64,000 nucleotides of DNA from Ariolimax columbianus (lineage: Eukaryota > Mollusca > Gastropoda > Stylommatophora > Arionidae): positions 13,864,696 to 13,928,695 of the forward strand of contig JAVGWX010000019.1 of assembly GCA_036924085.1 (NCBI GenBank), in the 5' to 3' direction. The notes under the pieces are model-generated. The model saw only the letters and a program-made list of their open reading frames with translations, searched no databases and was not told the origin of the DNA. A program made the position numbers and the translations under genes. Positions 33,215 through 44,699 of the stretch are shown here, one piece after another (the stretch's first letter is position 1; each line of letters opens with the position of its first letter).

Positions 33215-33540
33215 AGAGCGTAACTGTATCATCTGCATATCTTAGTTCTGGAATCTTTTTTCTTCATTTCAGAATGGGTCGAAATTCATATAAATTTCAT
33301 AAATTTGTCCCCTCGCATGATATTCTTTGAGTATATGTTTAAGTAGTGGGAAAGGATGCAGCTTTGCCTAAGACCTTTTAATATCTCAAGCCAGTCCGAG
33401 GTGCCTTCGTTAATTCTGAGGCAGCTTGTTGGCCACTGTAAAGTGTTTCAATTAAATGTATTACAAAGCCAATGTCTTTCATTATTTCCCATACTTGATG
33501 ATGTTGTACACAGTTAGTTGCTCCACAGATCACTATCAGT
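33215..33540 (-). pseudogene. LINE reverse-transcriptase fragment
   Basis: Minus strand encodes HHQVWEIMKDIGFVIHLIET, LYSGQQAASE and the catalytic LRYADDTVTL in shifting frames. It is an old RT-core fragment with the Y-A-D-D box preserved. Confidence 0.7.
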
Positions 33541-33659
33541 TATTCATTCAGTAGACCTCCGTCTCATTACAATAGCTAAGGAAATGAAACTGCAGACACA
33601 CTTGCAAAATGTCTTCTCCACAAACAAACATGATCAATACATATAATGATACTTACCTG

Positions 33660-33970
33660 ACTTACTTATGTACTTCTTCCTTTCCCTGCTGATGCTTGAA
33701 GCGTATTGTCATGCTGTAGGTTTCGAACGTCTGCGAGATGTGTTGATGGGGTTGTTGTAAGGACATGCGGGTTTAGGATGTCTTTGATGTTGTCTATCCA
33801 TTGAACGTGGCTTCCTCTTGCTCTGAACGAAGATCTACTGTTGTAGGTTTAACTTGGCATCTGATCTTGCTTAATTTTCATGAAATGGCCAATTCACTTA
33901 ACTTGTCTTTTCATGAATGCCTTTTTGGGAGGACGTTGTTCCCACACATTTCAGATGTCCTCATTTCGTA
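33660..33970 (-). pseudogene. LINE C-terminal fragment
   Basis: Minus strand gives IGHFMKIKQDQMPS, RARGSHVQWIDNIKDIL and NPHVLTTTPSTHLADV, resembling the H-x-x-R...R-G-x-x-x-x-W-x-D-x-I-K end of LINE polyproteins. Decayed. Confidence 0.55.
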
Positions 33971-34089
33971 TTCTGTCTCTTCTGGTGACGCAGATGACCT
34001 TTCTCACGCTTCTCATTGGACAGACAACAAATAAAGCCATCACCAGGAGAAAATGTGTTCATCAATATCCCCACTTCCGAAATGAAGAC

Positions 34090-34330
34090 AGCTGCTGTTA
34101 TACAAGTAAGGAAGAGAAAGTCGCAATCTTTAGACTCAAAACTGGGTTGACTAGACTTCAATACATTTACAATGACATGACGATTGGGACTGATGGTTAG
34201 TGGTCTATGGGGTAAGCATAATATAACCGTTAAACACGTCCTACAAAGCTGCACGCTCACACAAAATAGAGAAAGAAATACTGACCTCACGAGACACAAT
34301 GGAGACAGAAGCTGCACGGAGCTAACACAA
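34090..34330 (+). pseudogene. Old RNase H LINE C-terminal remnant
   Basis: KEEKVAIFRLKTGLTRLQYI and, after a break, KHVLQSCTLTQNRE align with the C-terminus of the local RNase H LINE (REQVVVFRLRTGHNRLRYH...EHLLQNCPTYEDQRE). It is much more diverged than the other copies. Confidence 0.65.
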
Positions 34331-35391
34331 TCTTACAAACAACGGTAAACGTTGTAAGAGAAAAAGGGACCTTAGTTGCAGTTGAAGGAAGAAGCAGAAA
34401 AAGGCTAAATAAGGTCAACTACAAATACCAGAGGTAAGCAATGCTACACGTGGGTGGAGAACATGAACAGATGGTACAGGAAAAGCCTGACTGATTGCAC
34501 TATCTAGTCGAGAGTCTGTTGGAGATGTATTTACGTCAACCTGCGATGACGGTATCGCACTTGAACTCAAAGGCATTGTTGTTGTTTCTTAGATGTTTGC
34601 CTCACTAGTTTCTACTGGCGGAGGCGCGCCAATTTCCACCCCAACCGTAGTCCATTGGGCGATATCAGGACGCATAAACCAGTGCTTGGATGCGTGCGTG
34701 TATCTGTATGTACCTAACCTAGTGTGTTCCGTGTTGCAGGAGTGTTTTCATGTCATTTGGTGGTTCTCTCTTTGATCCTTCCTGTGAGTGACAGGTGGTT
34801 GGCAAATCCTATTTCCGTAATAATTTTTTTTTTTTTTTTTTCTTCTGTGTTTGAGGTACTCTCGTCCAGATTCGGAGGTTCTGTCTTTCGTTCGATTTCC
34901 AGTGATTGTTGTGCCAAAAAGAGGGAATGGGTATATTTATTTTAAGTATCGCATCTCACGGTTGTTGTTTTTTTTTTTGTTTTTTTTTTCAATAAAAGTG
35001 AAAGGGGCCTTTTTTTCTTTCTTTTTTTTTTTTTTTAAATCATCATCATATATTTGCAAACATAGTGAAGATGCAATGAGATGATATGCATAAAGGTGAT
35101 CTATGGAATGGGATGATTATGAAGATGCCAAAAATATATAGAAATGAAAGTAATTAAAATGAAGTATCGGATAAGTAAAATAAATTATTCTTGGCTTGAC
35201 TTGAGGATCATCGATTTGTCGTCTCGTGATCGGCTAGGTGTATTTCTTCGGGTCCATCGTTCTCTCTGGTGACGGCAGCGCAGTTCTGTTTTGACAAATG
35301 CTCCAGGTGGAAGAGATCCTTTGACATTTGAAGGAAACCTTGAAATTGTTGGACTGTATATTGTGTCCTCGGAAGATAAGTGTGAGGGGAA
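34331..35391. other. T-rich spacer
   Basis: Several poly(T) runs near 34825, 34970 and 35025. No gene recognised. Confidence 0.4.
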
Positions 35392-35790
35392 TGAGTGGTG
35401 GACAGTCTTCTTGGATATTTGGAGGAGGGTGTGGGTGGGTTTAGTGGACATCGGAGGAGGAGGAGGGTGTGGGTGGGTTTAGTGGACGGAGGAGGAGGAG
35501 GGTGTGGGTGGGTTTAGTGGACATCGGAGGAGGAGGGTGTGGGTGGGTTTAGTGGACATCGGAGGAGGAGGGTGTGGGTGGGTTTAGTGGACATCGGAGG
35601 AGGAGGGTGTGGGTGGGTTTAGTGGACATCGGAGGAGGAGGGTGTGGGTGGGTTTAGTGGACATCGGAGGAGGAGGGTGTGGGTGGGTTTAGTGGACATC
35701 GGAGGAGGAGGGTGTGGGTGGGTTTAGTGGACATCGGAGGAGGAGGGTGTGGGTGGGTTTAGTGGACATCGGAGGAGGAGGGTGGAATGA
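35392..35790 (+). repeat. 35-bp G-rich minisatellite, about 11 units
   Basis: Units ACATCGGAGGAGGAGGGTGT plus GGGTGGGTTTAGTGG. Each unit has four or more G-runs, so G-quadruplex formation on the plus strand is predicted by motif. Confidence 0.93.
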
Positions 35791-37394
35791 CGGCTTTAAG
35801 AGGTTTGGGCGGAGATTGCTGTTGGCTCCTGTCATCTCATGTAGGAATATAACAAGAAAACACGCAGAAAAATTAGAATGTTCTTATTAAGATATTGATG
35901 TACCCCGAACATGGATCCATAGATGCGGATACTGTACCTCGGTGCCCTATCATTTATCTATATGATTCTTTTGGTGACAAGGCCATGTATTTTATATATT
36001 CTTATCCACGCGCTTAAGGGCTTAGCCCCACATATGATATGCGTAAAAGTCTTGGTATTATGTGGTTGCAATATGATGACTAGTATGTTATAAGGTCCGA
36101 GGGTAGTTATGAAACAGATGCTAAAGTCTCAACGGAATTCTAGACAAATGTTGAAAGGGTTATTGCTAATACTGAGTTGTGAAAGTATTGTCTTCCTTTG
36201 AAGGGAGGGAATAGAGTGTGCTCATACATTCCCAAAATGGGATAGTTGTATATACGATCAAAATTCATGTGATCCCTCTAGAAGTCATAACTGTGATAAC
36301 ATACCCTCGATAAGGGCCAAGATACAGTTTAGAGCTCTTGTAGCGTAATATAGGTGTTAATGTTGATGATGACCTCATGAGTAGTAGAGCACAGGGAGAG
36401 GAAAAGTGTCTTTTGAATGCATGACTCTCACTCCTCCCTTCAATAGTCGACATTTCTAATCTAAAATTTTGTATTAAATGTATCGGCGAATAGGAGCGTA
36501 TAATTTTTTATTTTTTCTTTATTTCAAGGAACTGGAGATAGGCCCATGATATGTATTATCTGTGTGATCGAACACGTCGCTCGATTAAAAAATATGGCCT
36601 TTAAAGATCTGATAGGAAGTTTCTAATGGTTTCCAATTATTAAAGCTAAGGCGAGTGAAATTGCTCCTACGACTGTTCATAAAGGTAAATGACAAATATG
36701 ATGTCTCCCTGTGTAGGTAGAATGTGGTCACAAATGCCCAATGAAGTTTTATACACATTACGCATTTTCCTGTGCTCGCCCAGGAAGCCTTACTGTTATC
36801 ACATACCCTCGATAAGGGCTCAGATACAGTTTTGGTAAACTCTTGCGGCAATAACCTCTAAGACTTTTTAAATAGTTTTTGAAGCCAATGCGTAGCAGCA
36901 TCTACGGGACTTGTCACTCAACTTCCACAACAATGGCCATCGTGTCACATGGACATCCCGGGCACTTATCTCATATATATATATGTAAATGTATGTAGCA
37001 TGTCCTTTGCAGATCGTCGGTTCTTTTAACCGCCAACCTATTTGGTTATTATAAGTTTCTTGGCAAGTGTGCAGTCCTGTAGGTTGCCAATTATTTACGT
37101 ACTTGGATGAGCGAAAAAACTAACATCTGACAAACTGGACTCCGGGTGATTCGAACTGGGTGCGTTGGAATTGTGATATACATATATATATATAGCGTCC
37201 TTTTCATGGCGTACAATGGAGTGACATCATTGTTGGCATTCTCAAACAAATATTTTTAAGAATCGTTTTCTTTTTCATCGATTAACTGATGGTATGCTTC
37301 TAGTCCGGTGAGTTTCACGAAGGAGGCTGTGCGTTCCAGGTCTTCGCTGATCCCCCAAAGCTGTTCCAGCATGGTGGTGGACACCTTCGAGGAG
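35791..37394. other. Spacer, no gene recognised
   Basis: TA-rich tracts at about 36970 and 37175. A short GATTCGAACTGGGTGCG near 37149 resembles a tRNA/SINE B-box region, but no A box or SINE body is visible. Confidence 0.35.
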
Positions 37395-38000
37395 AGGGGG
37401 GGGGGGGGGCGGCAATGACCCTACCTGGCGATGTCCCATACGGACGACATCATAACGGTCTAGTGTTTGGTGCATACCATCAGTTGTTTGGCGTAGATGT
37501 CAGTTTTCTTCTCCCGTGCCACTTGGGTCTACATCTTCCAACTTCGACGGTTGAAATTTTCACTCTGGATGCCTCCTTCCAAAGACAGATCGTATGTGCT
37601 TTACCTGCCCACATTTTCTATTCGGGCTTTGTTGCCTTAGCCTTTGTTCTTTCTGAAACTATCACAAGACCGCGGTGATTTGGTGTAGGCTTCACATGGA
37701 TGGATAAAGTAAAGGATGAAAGTAAGGAATGAGACAAGAAAAGCATTTAAGCCATGAGGTGGAGATGGATTGATGCGGACCAGAGTGTGTAGTACTCGCA
37801 TGTGGGTTCTGCGTTCACACCTAAAGAGTTCCATCTACTCCTCAGCCCCTTGGTCTGTCCACTCTCTCAGGACTTGTCCGGCTTGGGTGACCCTACCAGG
37901 AGTAAAACTTCTGCTGGCATAGCTCCCGAGGTCACTGGGGCACACAAGCTCTACAACCACGTCAAAGTGGGCCTACGCGAGGAGAGACTTGAGAATCAAC
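37395..38000. other. Poly(G) tract and higher-GC, possibly repetitive block
   Basis: A G-run at about 37396-37410 is followed by sequence of higher GC. The part around 37860-37960 (GGACTTGTCCGGCTTGGGTG, ACCCTACCAGGAGTAAAACT) has a repeat-like look. No protein motif. Confidence 0.35.
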
Positions 38001-39525
38001 TTCACTGAACTCCAGACATACCCACATGTACTCAATCTCTCTCATTAAGTGGCGAAGTGGGTAATTACTGATAGATGCTGTATCTTCTTTGTGAACACAC
38101 AAACTGCTCCGCCATTTCATGTGTTCGACTCCGCTAGAGTAATAGACGTTTACATGCGTGTGAGTACCTGCATGCATGTCATGTTGTAAGTTACTGTTAT
38201 TCTAACATGAATATATGCGCAAATATCGTATAGCCTATACGGGATCCGTCCACAAGCATACACGAACTCAAAGCTCATCGATATCTGGAGTGGAGCAATC
38301 TCAACGGTGGTTTGGCAATTTCTGCCAAATGAAAGAAGAAAATCATTGCAGTCATCGGAAACAAATAGTCAAGGATTTGAACCCAGGAGCAACCGAAAGT
38401 CCACTTTGATGACACTATAATACAAAAGAAAGACAGTGGGTATACTAGTATGGTATTTTTTTTATCAAACCTCAACTGTCCAGGATAAAAGAGGAGGGAC
38501 TAGTAAACCATAAGTTCATGGTTGGTGTGACGAGCAGTCAAACGTGTCAGCGGTTGTTGGAAAGCTTAACACAGCATTTATTTCTTTGTGTGGTAGTTCT
38601 GCGCAAGCTAACAGCGAGGTGTGTTCAAAAAGTAACAATTCATTTTTGGATATATAGCCAATAAAATACATATATTTTAAGTACTTGTTTTGCTGTTTGC
38701 GTGTTGTCATATATTCAATTTATGAAATCATTAATAACGTACTCAAATATCCTATAATATTGAACTTCTATTTCCTGCCTCTAACCTACTTCACCTTGGG
38801 ATGGTGCCACTGTGGGGTCTCCCCCCTGCCCCCTCCCTCCTCCCATACTTTTACCTTGTGGCAGTTAGCCTACTTGGTCTGCCCTTGGCGATAATGGTAA
38901 CCTTAAACCTCTCACTATGTAGGTTTTGAAACGGGGCGTTTTCAACCATCACTATTTGAAAGTAGGCCAATGTCTTATGACATTTCAAAATATGATGAAT
39001 TCTGAATTATGTAATATGTATCATATCGGAAACGGCAACCCTTCGGGAAATTCTCGTTAGGAGACAACAGGAATGCGACGTACACAATGTGTAATTATAC
39101 ATTACATGGAAACCAACGGCAAACCTAAATGACGATAAAACTCAGTTTAATTAAAGGCATATATCATACATGCAGTAATACACGCACACTAAGCAAGGTA
39201 TGACATGGTACAAAGATGGTATTGTCTAAGCTCTTGAATTGTACGTTTTCAGACAGGTTTTTTCTGCTTAAAGTTTTCTTCCAACTATTATTAATCACCG
39301 GATAAAACACTGCACATCTATGTCTGCTTTGACAAATTAATGGGCTGTTCTCAATGTCCAACTGTCTTTCTATATTAATGACTTTCTATGCAAGTTCTAT
39401 ACTTTTTATGTCTCATGTAAACATGGCGTGTCTTCTTATTGCTTTTTGGGGGCGAGTCAGAAAATACGTCACAAATGGTTGTTTTAAAAAAATGAGATAT
39501 GAACTTGAAAACCATTCATTTTTTA
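38001..39525. other. Spacer, no feature recognised
   Basis: AT-rich, random short frames only. Confidence 0.4.
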
Positions 39526-39835
39526 CAATTACTTTGCCACTTATTCCTCAACATAATTTCCACAAACATCGATACAAATATCTCATCGCTTTGTCAGTGC
39601 ACCAAAATCTGCAGTATAGTCCCTGCTCTGCTTACTCAGCCACACTTTCACTTCATGTTCAAGCTCTTCGTCATTCGCTAGACGTCTCCGGCAAAGGCGG
39701 GTGTTCAGTTCACCAACAGGTGAACATCGCTCGAAGCTTAGTCTGGCTTATAATGTGAATGTCCAAACGGTTGTCATCCAAATTGGTCAACTGTCTCGTG
39801 AGTTAATCGAGCAGCAAGTGGTCTGACACTGTCAT
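39526..39835 (-). pseudogene. Mariner-like transposase, C-terminal part
   Basis: Minus strand: VLLHHDSVRPLAARLTHETV, then GHSHYKPDLASSDVHLLVN-like sequence (stops present), then DEELEHEVKVWLSKQSRDYT and DICIDVCGNYVEE. The last two blocks are characteristic of the mariner C-terminus. The catalytic D-S-V-R-P segment is the seed of the 34-bp array to its right. Confidence 0.8.
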
Positions 39836-40500
39836 GATGGAGCAGTACTTATCTCTTCAACACTGTCATGATGGAGCAGTACTCATCTCTTCAGCATTGT
39901 CATGATGGAGCAGTACTCATCTCTTCAGCATTGTCATGATGGAGCAGTACTCATCTCTTCAGCACTGTCATGATGGAGCAGTACTCATCTCTTCAGCATT
40001 GTCATATAGGAGTAGTACTCATCTCTTCAACACTGTCATGATGGAGCAGTACTCATCTCTTCAGCATTGTCATATAGGAGTAGTACTCATCTCTTCAACA
40101 CTGTCATGATGGAGTAGTACTCATCTCTTCAGCATTGTCATATAGGAGTAGTACTCATCTCTTCAACACTGTCATGATGGAGCAGTACTCATCTCTTCAG
40201 CATTGTCATATAGGAGTAGTACTCATCTCTTCAACACTGTCATGATGGAGTAGTACTCATCTCTTCAACACTGTCATGATGGAGCAGTACTCATCTCTTC
40301 AACACTGTCATGATGGAGCAGTACTCATCTCTTCAGCATTGTCATGTAGGAGTAGTACTCATCTCTTCAACACTGTCATGATGGAGCAGTACTCATCTCT
40401 TCAGCATTGTCATGTAGGAGTAGTACTCATCTCTTCAGCAGACATGTACGAGCAAGTGGTCTGACACTGTCATGATGGAGCAGTACTCATCTCTTCAGCA
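39826..40500. repeat. 34-bp minisatellite seeded in mariner coding sequence, about 19 units
   Basis: Units CACTGTCATGATGGAGCAGT plus ACTCATCTCTTCAA, with a recurrent variant CATTGTCATATAGGAGTAGT. The unit is the reverse complement of the transposase codons around L-L-H-H-D-S-V. A longer flank (AGTGGTCTGACACTGTCATG) occurs at both ends, so the array arose by amplification within the gene. Confidence 0.95.
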
Positions 40501-40534
40501 GGCATGCACGTTCTTTGATTTGCGTCCCCAAGCA

Positions 40535-41110
40535 TCAACAAAACTTGATAGAAAGCATTTCCCTCTGAACATCCTTTGCAGAATGTCTCTGCTTCTTCAC
40601 AATAATTTGTAATTTTAAAAAATCACAACACATAACTAACGTCTCCTTGATGTCCTGACTCCATCGTCTTCTCGGTCGGCCGCTGCCTCTTTTTCCAGTG
40701 ACCATTCCCTCCATAACCACTCTCTCTTTTCCGTTGTGTCGTTTCACGTGTCCAAAAAAAACCTAAGTTTTCGGGACATTATATCAATTCTCCTTCCCAT
40801 GCAGGTCTTGCCGGATAGATTTCTTTCTTTCTTTATGTGTCCAAGGGATATTCAGGACTCTTCTGTAGCACTATGTTTCAAAAGCACCGATCTTCGCTCT
40901 CATTGCTTTTGTAATCGTCCATGTTTCACATCCATAGGTTCCCACAGAAAAATTGCATGTTCTTAGAATCTTTAGTTTTAGTTCTTTGTTTGTATTATAC
41001 CATAGTTTCTGCATATTCCTTATCTTCTGCATTGCCAGAGTCAGTCGTCTTCTTACTTCCTTTGTACAGTCTTCATTGTTGTTCAGTATTTATCCCATAT
41101 ATTCAAAATA
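40535..41110 (-). pseudogene. RTE-like LINE, RT C-terminus
   Basis: Minus strand: GTYGCETWTITKAMRAKIGA, YRRVLNIPWTHKERKKSI, FGHVKRHNGKERVVMEGMV and GKRGSGRPRRRWSQDIKETL. The last 70 codons are open; upstream has stops and breaks. Confidence 0.85.
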
Positions 41111-42147
41111 GAAACCATATCAGACATCATTTGGAAATAAAAATGTGATAGCAAACTTCATGCAATTGTGGTCTCATGCTACAGAGAATCTGCCCCATTG
41201 CTCCAATTGTTAAAGCTTAGATCCATCATTGTATTTGGCTCCTGTAACTAGCTTTTAGAAAACTGTGATTCCATTCATTTGCAGTGTGGTTCTTGCATGG
41301 TGAGAAGTTGCCAGCCCCATGCACAAACTTCTTTATTTATGATATACATTGAAGAACACAGTGGTACTAATCTGTCTTAGGGACCACTCAGGAGACACAT
41401 GCTAAGGACATTACAGATGTAAAGCTTCCTACAGATTCGACAGTGTAGTAATGCACATACAATATGTATCAATACCAAAATGCATTATACATTGAGCATA
41501 TAATTAGTACATCACGCACACACCAAAGAAATTACATTACAAGAATAACATTCCAATTTCCCCATTTGATTTTGCTGGATGACATTTAATTTTTCATATC
41601 ACAATCAAAGTTAAAAATGTGTATCCATTAGAAATTAATGATTACTCAAATTGCAGACATATATGTTTCACACCAGTTTGTTAATTTGAATACTTCTGTA
41701 AATCAAATTAGCTGCCACTCCTAACAGACAACTGAAGTTAGACAAAAACTACGATTATAATTTAAGAAATGCTGTTATCTACTTCTGTTTTCAAAGAAAA
41801 CCAAGTAGTTCAATCCGTTATCATATATAGGGTATTATTTCTAGTTTTTGTTTCAATCAGAATAGGTTACTCAACGTTCAACAACAATCTCTTGGAATTG
41901 TGCGATTTCTTGAAGGGGACAAATATAGAAATTGGACATAATTCTACATCAAAGGGAGTAAACCGCACTAAAACAGCCTATCAGAACATGCTTGCAGTGT
42001 AGCAGTAATAATGTGTTTGCCTCTCTTGAGCACAGAGTCCTCTAGAATCCACTTAGAAACACTTATTTTTAATAACTTTACATGTGGACCATTCATAGAA
42101 AATTCTGGTAGAATATGTCATACGTAGACCTGTATTGATAGGCTTAC
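41111..42147 (-). other. AT-rich spacer or 3' part of the minus-strand receptor
   Basis: Could hold further cytoplasmic exons or the 3' UTR, but I could not identify any splice-flanked open segment with confidence. Confidence 0.35.
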
Positions 42148-42212
42148 CTTGCTGTCTTTCTCTTCCTTGGACACTTTTCTGGGTTTGTTGGAGGGATAGA
42201 AGCTGATTTTTC
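42148..42212 (-). CDS. Tentative cytoplasmic exon (minus-strand receptor)
   Basis: Minus strand ACATGCAG followed by 65 nt and donor GTAAGC. One frame encodes EKSASIPPTNPEKCPRKRKT, another KISFYPSNKPRKVSKEEKD; both are polar and basic, as expected for a cytoplasmic tail. The acceptor at 42213 gives a stop when joined to the phase-1 end of the transmembrane exon. The inner acceptor (AATCAG, exon from 42202) restores phase 1 but has a poor pyrimidine tract. A LINE copy sits only a few bases upstream (42230-42477) and may have altered splicing. An unseen intermediate exon is also possible. Confidence 0.35.
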
Positions 42213-42229
42213 CTGCATGTTTATACTGT

Positions 42230-42477
42230 CTTCTTCTTCATCGTACGCAGTCAGACAGTAACCATTATTTTTTCGAAAAAAGCGGCGGTCATCCTGAGGC
42301 TGTCGACACTGCCATAGAGCTTGTCTTGTGGTTCCACTGGTGATGGCCACATCTGCTCTCTCTGATCCTCGTATGTCCGGCAGTTCTGCAGCAGATGATC
42401 AGCGGTCATTTTCCCGGTACCACACGGGCATTCGTCGGTACCACCTATCTTCAATTTGTTGAATAGGTGGTACCTCA
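42230..42477 (-). mobile_element. RNase H LINE, very short 5'-truncated copy
   Basis: The last ~67 codons (MKIGGTDECPCGTGKMTADH, QREQMWPSPVEPQDKLYGSV) and the 3' end CTGCGTACGATGAAGAAGAA. Flanks GTTTATACTGT (42219-42229) and GTTTATGCTGT (42478-42488) form an 11-bp duplication with one change. It lies in the minus-strand receptor next to its putative cytoplasmic exon, in the same orientation. Confidence 0.92.
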
Positions 42478-42488
42478 GTTTATGCTGT

Positions 42489-42877
42489 GAGGAGGACGAG
42501 TCCCTAAAACAGGCTCTGCTAACTTACAATTTTACTTCTGCAGTTTCCTGGTACCAATGTGATCCTAGCATTGAAATACAAAATTTATTATTAGCTTGAT
42601 GGGATATTTCTACATCCAAAGTAATCTATAATCATAACTGAACCAACTGTTCTGTATGGATCATTTCATATGTTTCTATCTATCATAATAATAACACTAA
42701 GTACCTAATTATATGTTTTGTTATTTTAATATTTTGTTATACAAAACAAGGTATGAGTACAAATAACAATGTATGGTTTCAGGATCATAATACAATACAT
42801 AAAATAAACTGATGAGTATTCTACTTATAATTGTTTTAAATTCTGCTTGCACAGATATTGACAAACAAAAAACTTAC
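42489..42877 (-). other. Short intron segment of the minus-strand receptor
   Basis: AT-rich. Starts (on minus) with the donor GTAAGT of the transmembrane exon. No element recognised. Confidence 0.45.
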
Positions 42878-43005
42878 AGCTGTCTTCATTAGAGCGCCTG
42901 CGGTAACGGACAACAAAGATGACGATGATGATAATTGTGATCAAGGCAACACATCCAATGACTATGCCCACAATCATGCCAACATCAGCAGGAGTGCCAC
43001 CTTGG
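42878..43005 (-). CDS. Transmembrane exon (minus-strand receptor)
   Basis: 128 nt, acceptor AAGTCAG and donor GTAAGT, phase 2 in and phase 1 out. It encodes QGGTPADVG, then about 24 hydrophobic residues (VGIVIGCVALITIIIIVIF and neighbours), then VVRYRRRSNEDS. The basic cluster directly after the hydrophobic stretch is a classic stop-transfer signal for a type I protein with the Ig domains outside. G-x-x-x-G-like spacing (GMIVGIVIG) could favour helix packing. An alternative acceptor (CCAAG, exon start 43001) pairs with an alternative donor in the Ig2 exon and gives a slightly shorter linker. Confidence 0.88.
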
Positions 43006-43949
43006 CTGACTTATTGAGTAGCCCGTTTAGCCGTACCTACTTCATTAAAACATGGAAACTGGACACAATTGTTGGTTGTGACTGAATGTTGCAGTCATGT
43101 GTTATATGGTAACAACAGGTTGAAAATAGAACTGACTGATATGTAGTACACTTTCAATAAGGAATCAGCAAACTGAAAAGACACACAACAACAACAATCA
43201 AGTCGGAAAAGCTCATTGGGGTAACTATTGCAGTTCTACCACTGTTATATTATTAAACATTTTTTAAGCTTTCAAACACAATACAGATTGACTAACCCAC
43301 ATGTGAGGGATTGTCTGTTTTCTGGAAAATCTACAGATCAATCCCCAAAATATGTTGGTATAAGACAGATGTAAAAGTATCTCCAGAACAGAGTAACTGA
43401 CTAAGTGAGACAGGTATACAGAATTGCATGTAAATCAACCACCGTTAGATCATTTACATTATTGTGACAAAGAGAGTTAACAGCAACTGCAGTATAATAA
43501 TCCTTAAGACAAAAGAATAATAGAGAATGACTAAGATATTACACAAGAAAATGGTTTGTAGCTTGTATAATCTATATATGTTCGTGATTGGGGTTTGTAT
43601 GAGAGCGAGTGAGTTGCATATTTGTAGGCTCTTGAGCAGAGGCCTCAAACATGGGACATGCAAAGTCATAAACTGATACACAACATACTTGATGTCACAA
43701 GTTGGGAAGAGAAAAAATAATGATTAAAGAATGATATACAAGATTATGCACATTAATTGACTAGACTTAAATATTTCTAAAACAGAAACAATGGTCATAA
43801 CAAAAGAGTTGACATCAATTTAATGATATACAAAATGTACAATAAAATATATTAAAACAAGTGATACATTTCAAATACCATAAATCTTTCTTAATTGATC
43901 ACAAAAGATATAAAATAAAAAAAGGATTATGTAAATTAAACAAGGATTT
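43006..43949 (-). other. AT-rich intron segment
   Basis: No element recognised up to the SINE. Confidence 0.45.
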
Positions 43950-44211
43950 GTGGGGACGGTGTGGCCTAGTGGTTAAGTGGCACGGCTCACAATCCGAAGG
44001 TGCTGGGTTCGATCCCCATCACAGCACCGGCCGTTACCCCGTGGAAGCAAACCCTTAGAAAATGCAAGAGGAAGCAGACCTTTACATAAAATGCGTGCTG
44101 AAGTCGGATGCACTGGGCTGACAGGCGCAAAATGAAAACCACAGTGCAACGCACACCGCCTTGGGGAATTGAGAAATAAGGCGAACGCAAAAAAAAAAAA
44201 CAAAAAAAAAA
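43950..44211 (+). mobile_element. tRNA-derived SINE, full length
   Basis: Pol III A box TGGCCTAGTGG (43962-43972) and B box GGTTCGATCC (44006-44015), then a central body with GTCGGATGCACTGGGCTGAC and CCACAGTGCAACGCACACCG, ending GGCGAACGC and an A-rich tail. Flanked by CAAGGATTT at 43941-43949 and 44212-44220. The inverted copy at 62252-62495 is of the same family. Confidence 0.93.
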
Positions 44212-44699
44212 CAAGGATTTTTCAAAATGCTGTCCTTAAACTATCGAGTTATTGCTGCCCTTCGTTTGAGTTTGAGAATCTTACAATTGAGCCATAATTT
44301 TAATTTAGACTTTAAAATGACTAAACATCACACTATTACATCATGAGATAAAATGATAGTGAATATGATGGTGATGGCCCTCCACAGAAGTCTCACCTGT
44401 AGGTAGAAAAGTTGTTATTAGTAACCAACATGAATAAATAAACTGTGCACAATAAACACAAAAAAGATTTTACAACTTTTATGATCTGTACACGTGTGTG
44501 CATACCTAAGAGCAGAAAGACAAGATCTGCAGGTGTGTACAAATTGTCATTGAGTGGTGTTATTTGTAATGTTTGGGAGAATGTTTAACGGGATCATGCT
44601 AGAGATACTGAAGGTGGTCGTTAACAGAAAGCTATGAGAGATGGAAAGGCAGGCTTTTTCAAAAAGTAGGTCTTGTGCAGATCAGAAGGCTATACAGTT
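44212..44699 (-). other. Intron segment, no feature recognised
   Basis: AT-rich single-copy-like DNA. Confidence 0.4.

Noticed and set aside
34593..34775. Possible extra receptor exon on plus strand
   Set aside because: No Ig cysteine or tryptophan pattern and no compatible splice phase.
39826..40500. Possible CRISPR array
   Set aside because: Units are contiguous with no unique spacers, in eukaryotic DNA, and derive from a mariner gene.
43960..44030. Functional tRNA gene
   Set aside because: A and B boxes are present, but the segment continues into a SINE body with an A-rich tail and target-site duplications; no cloverleaf was evident.
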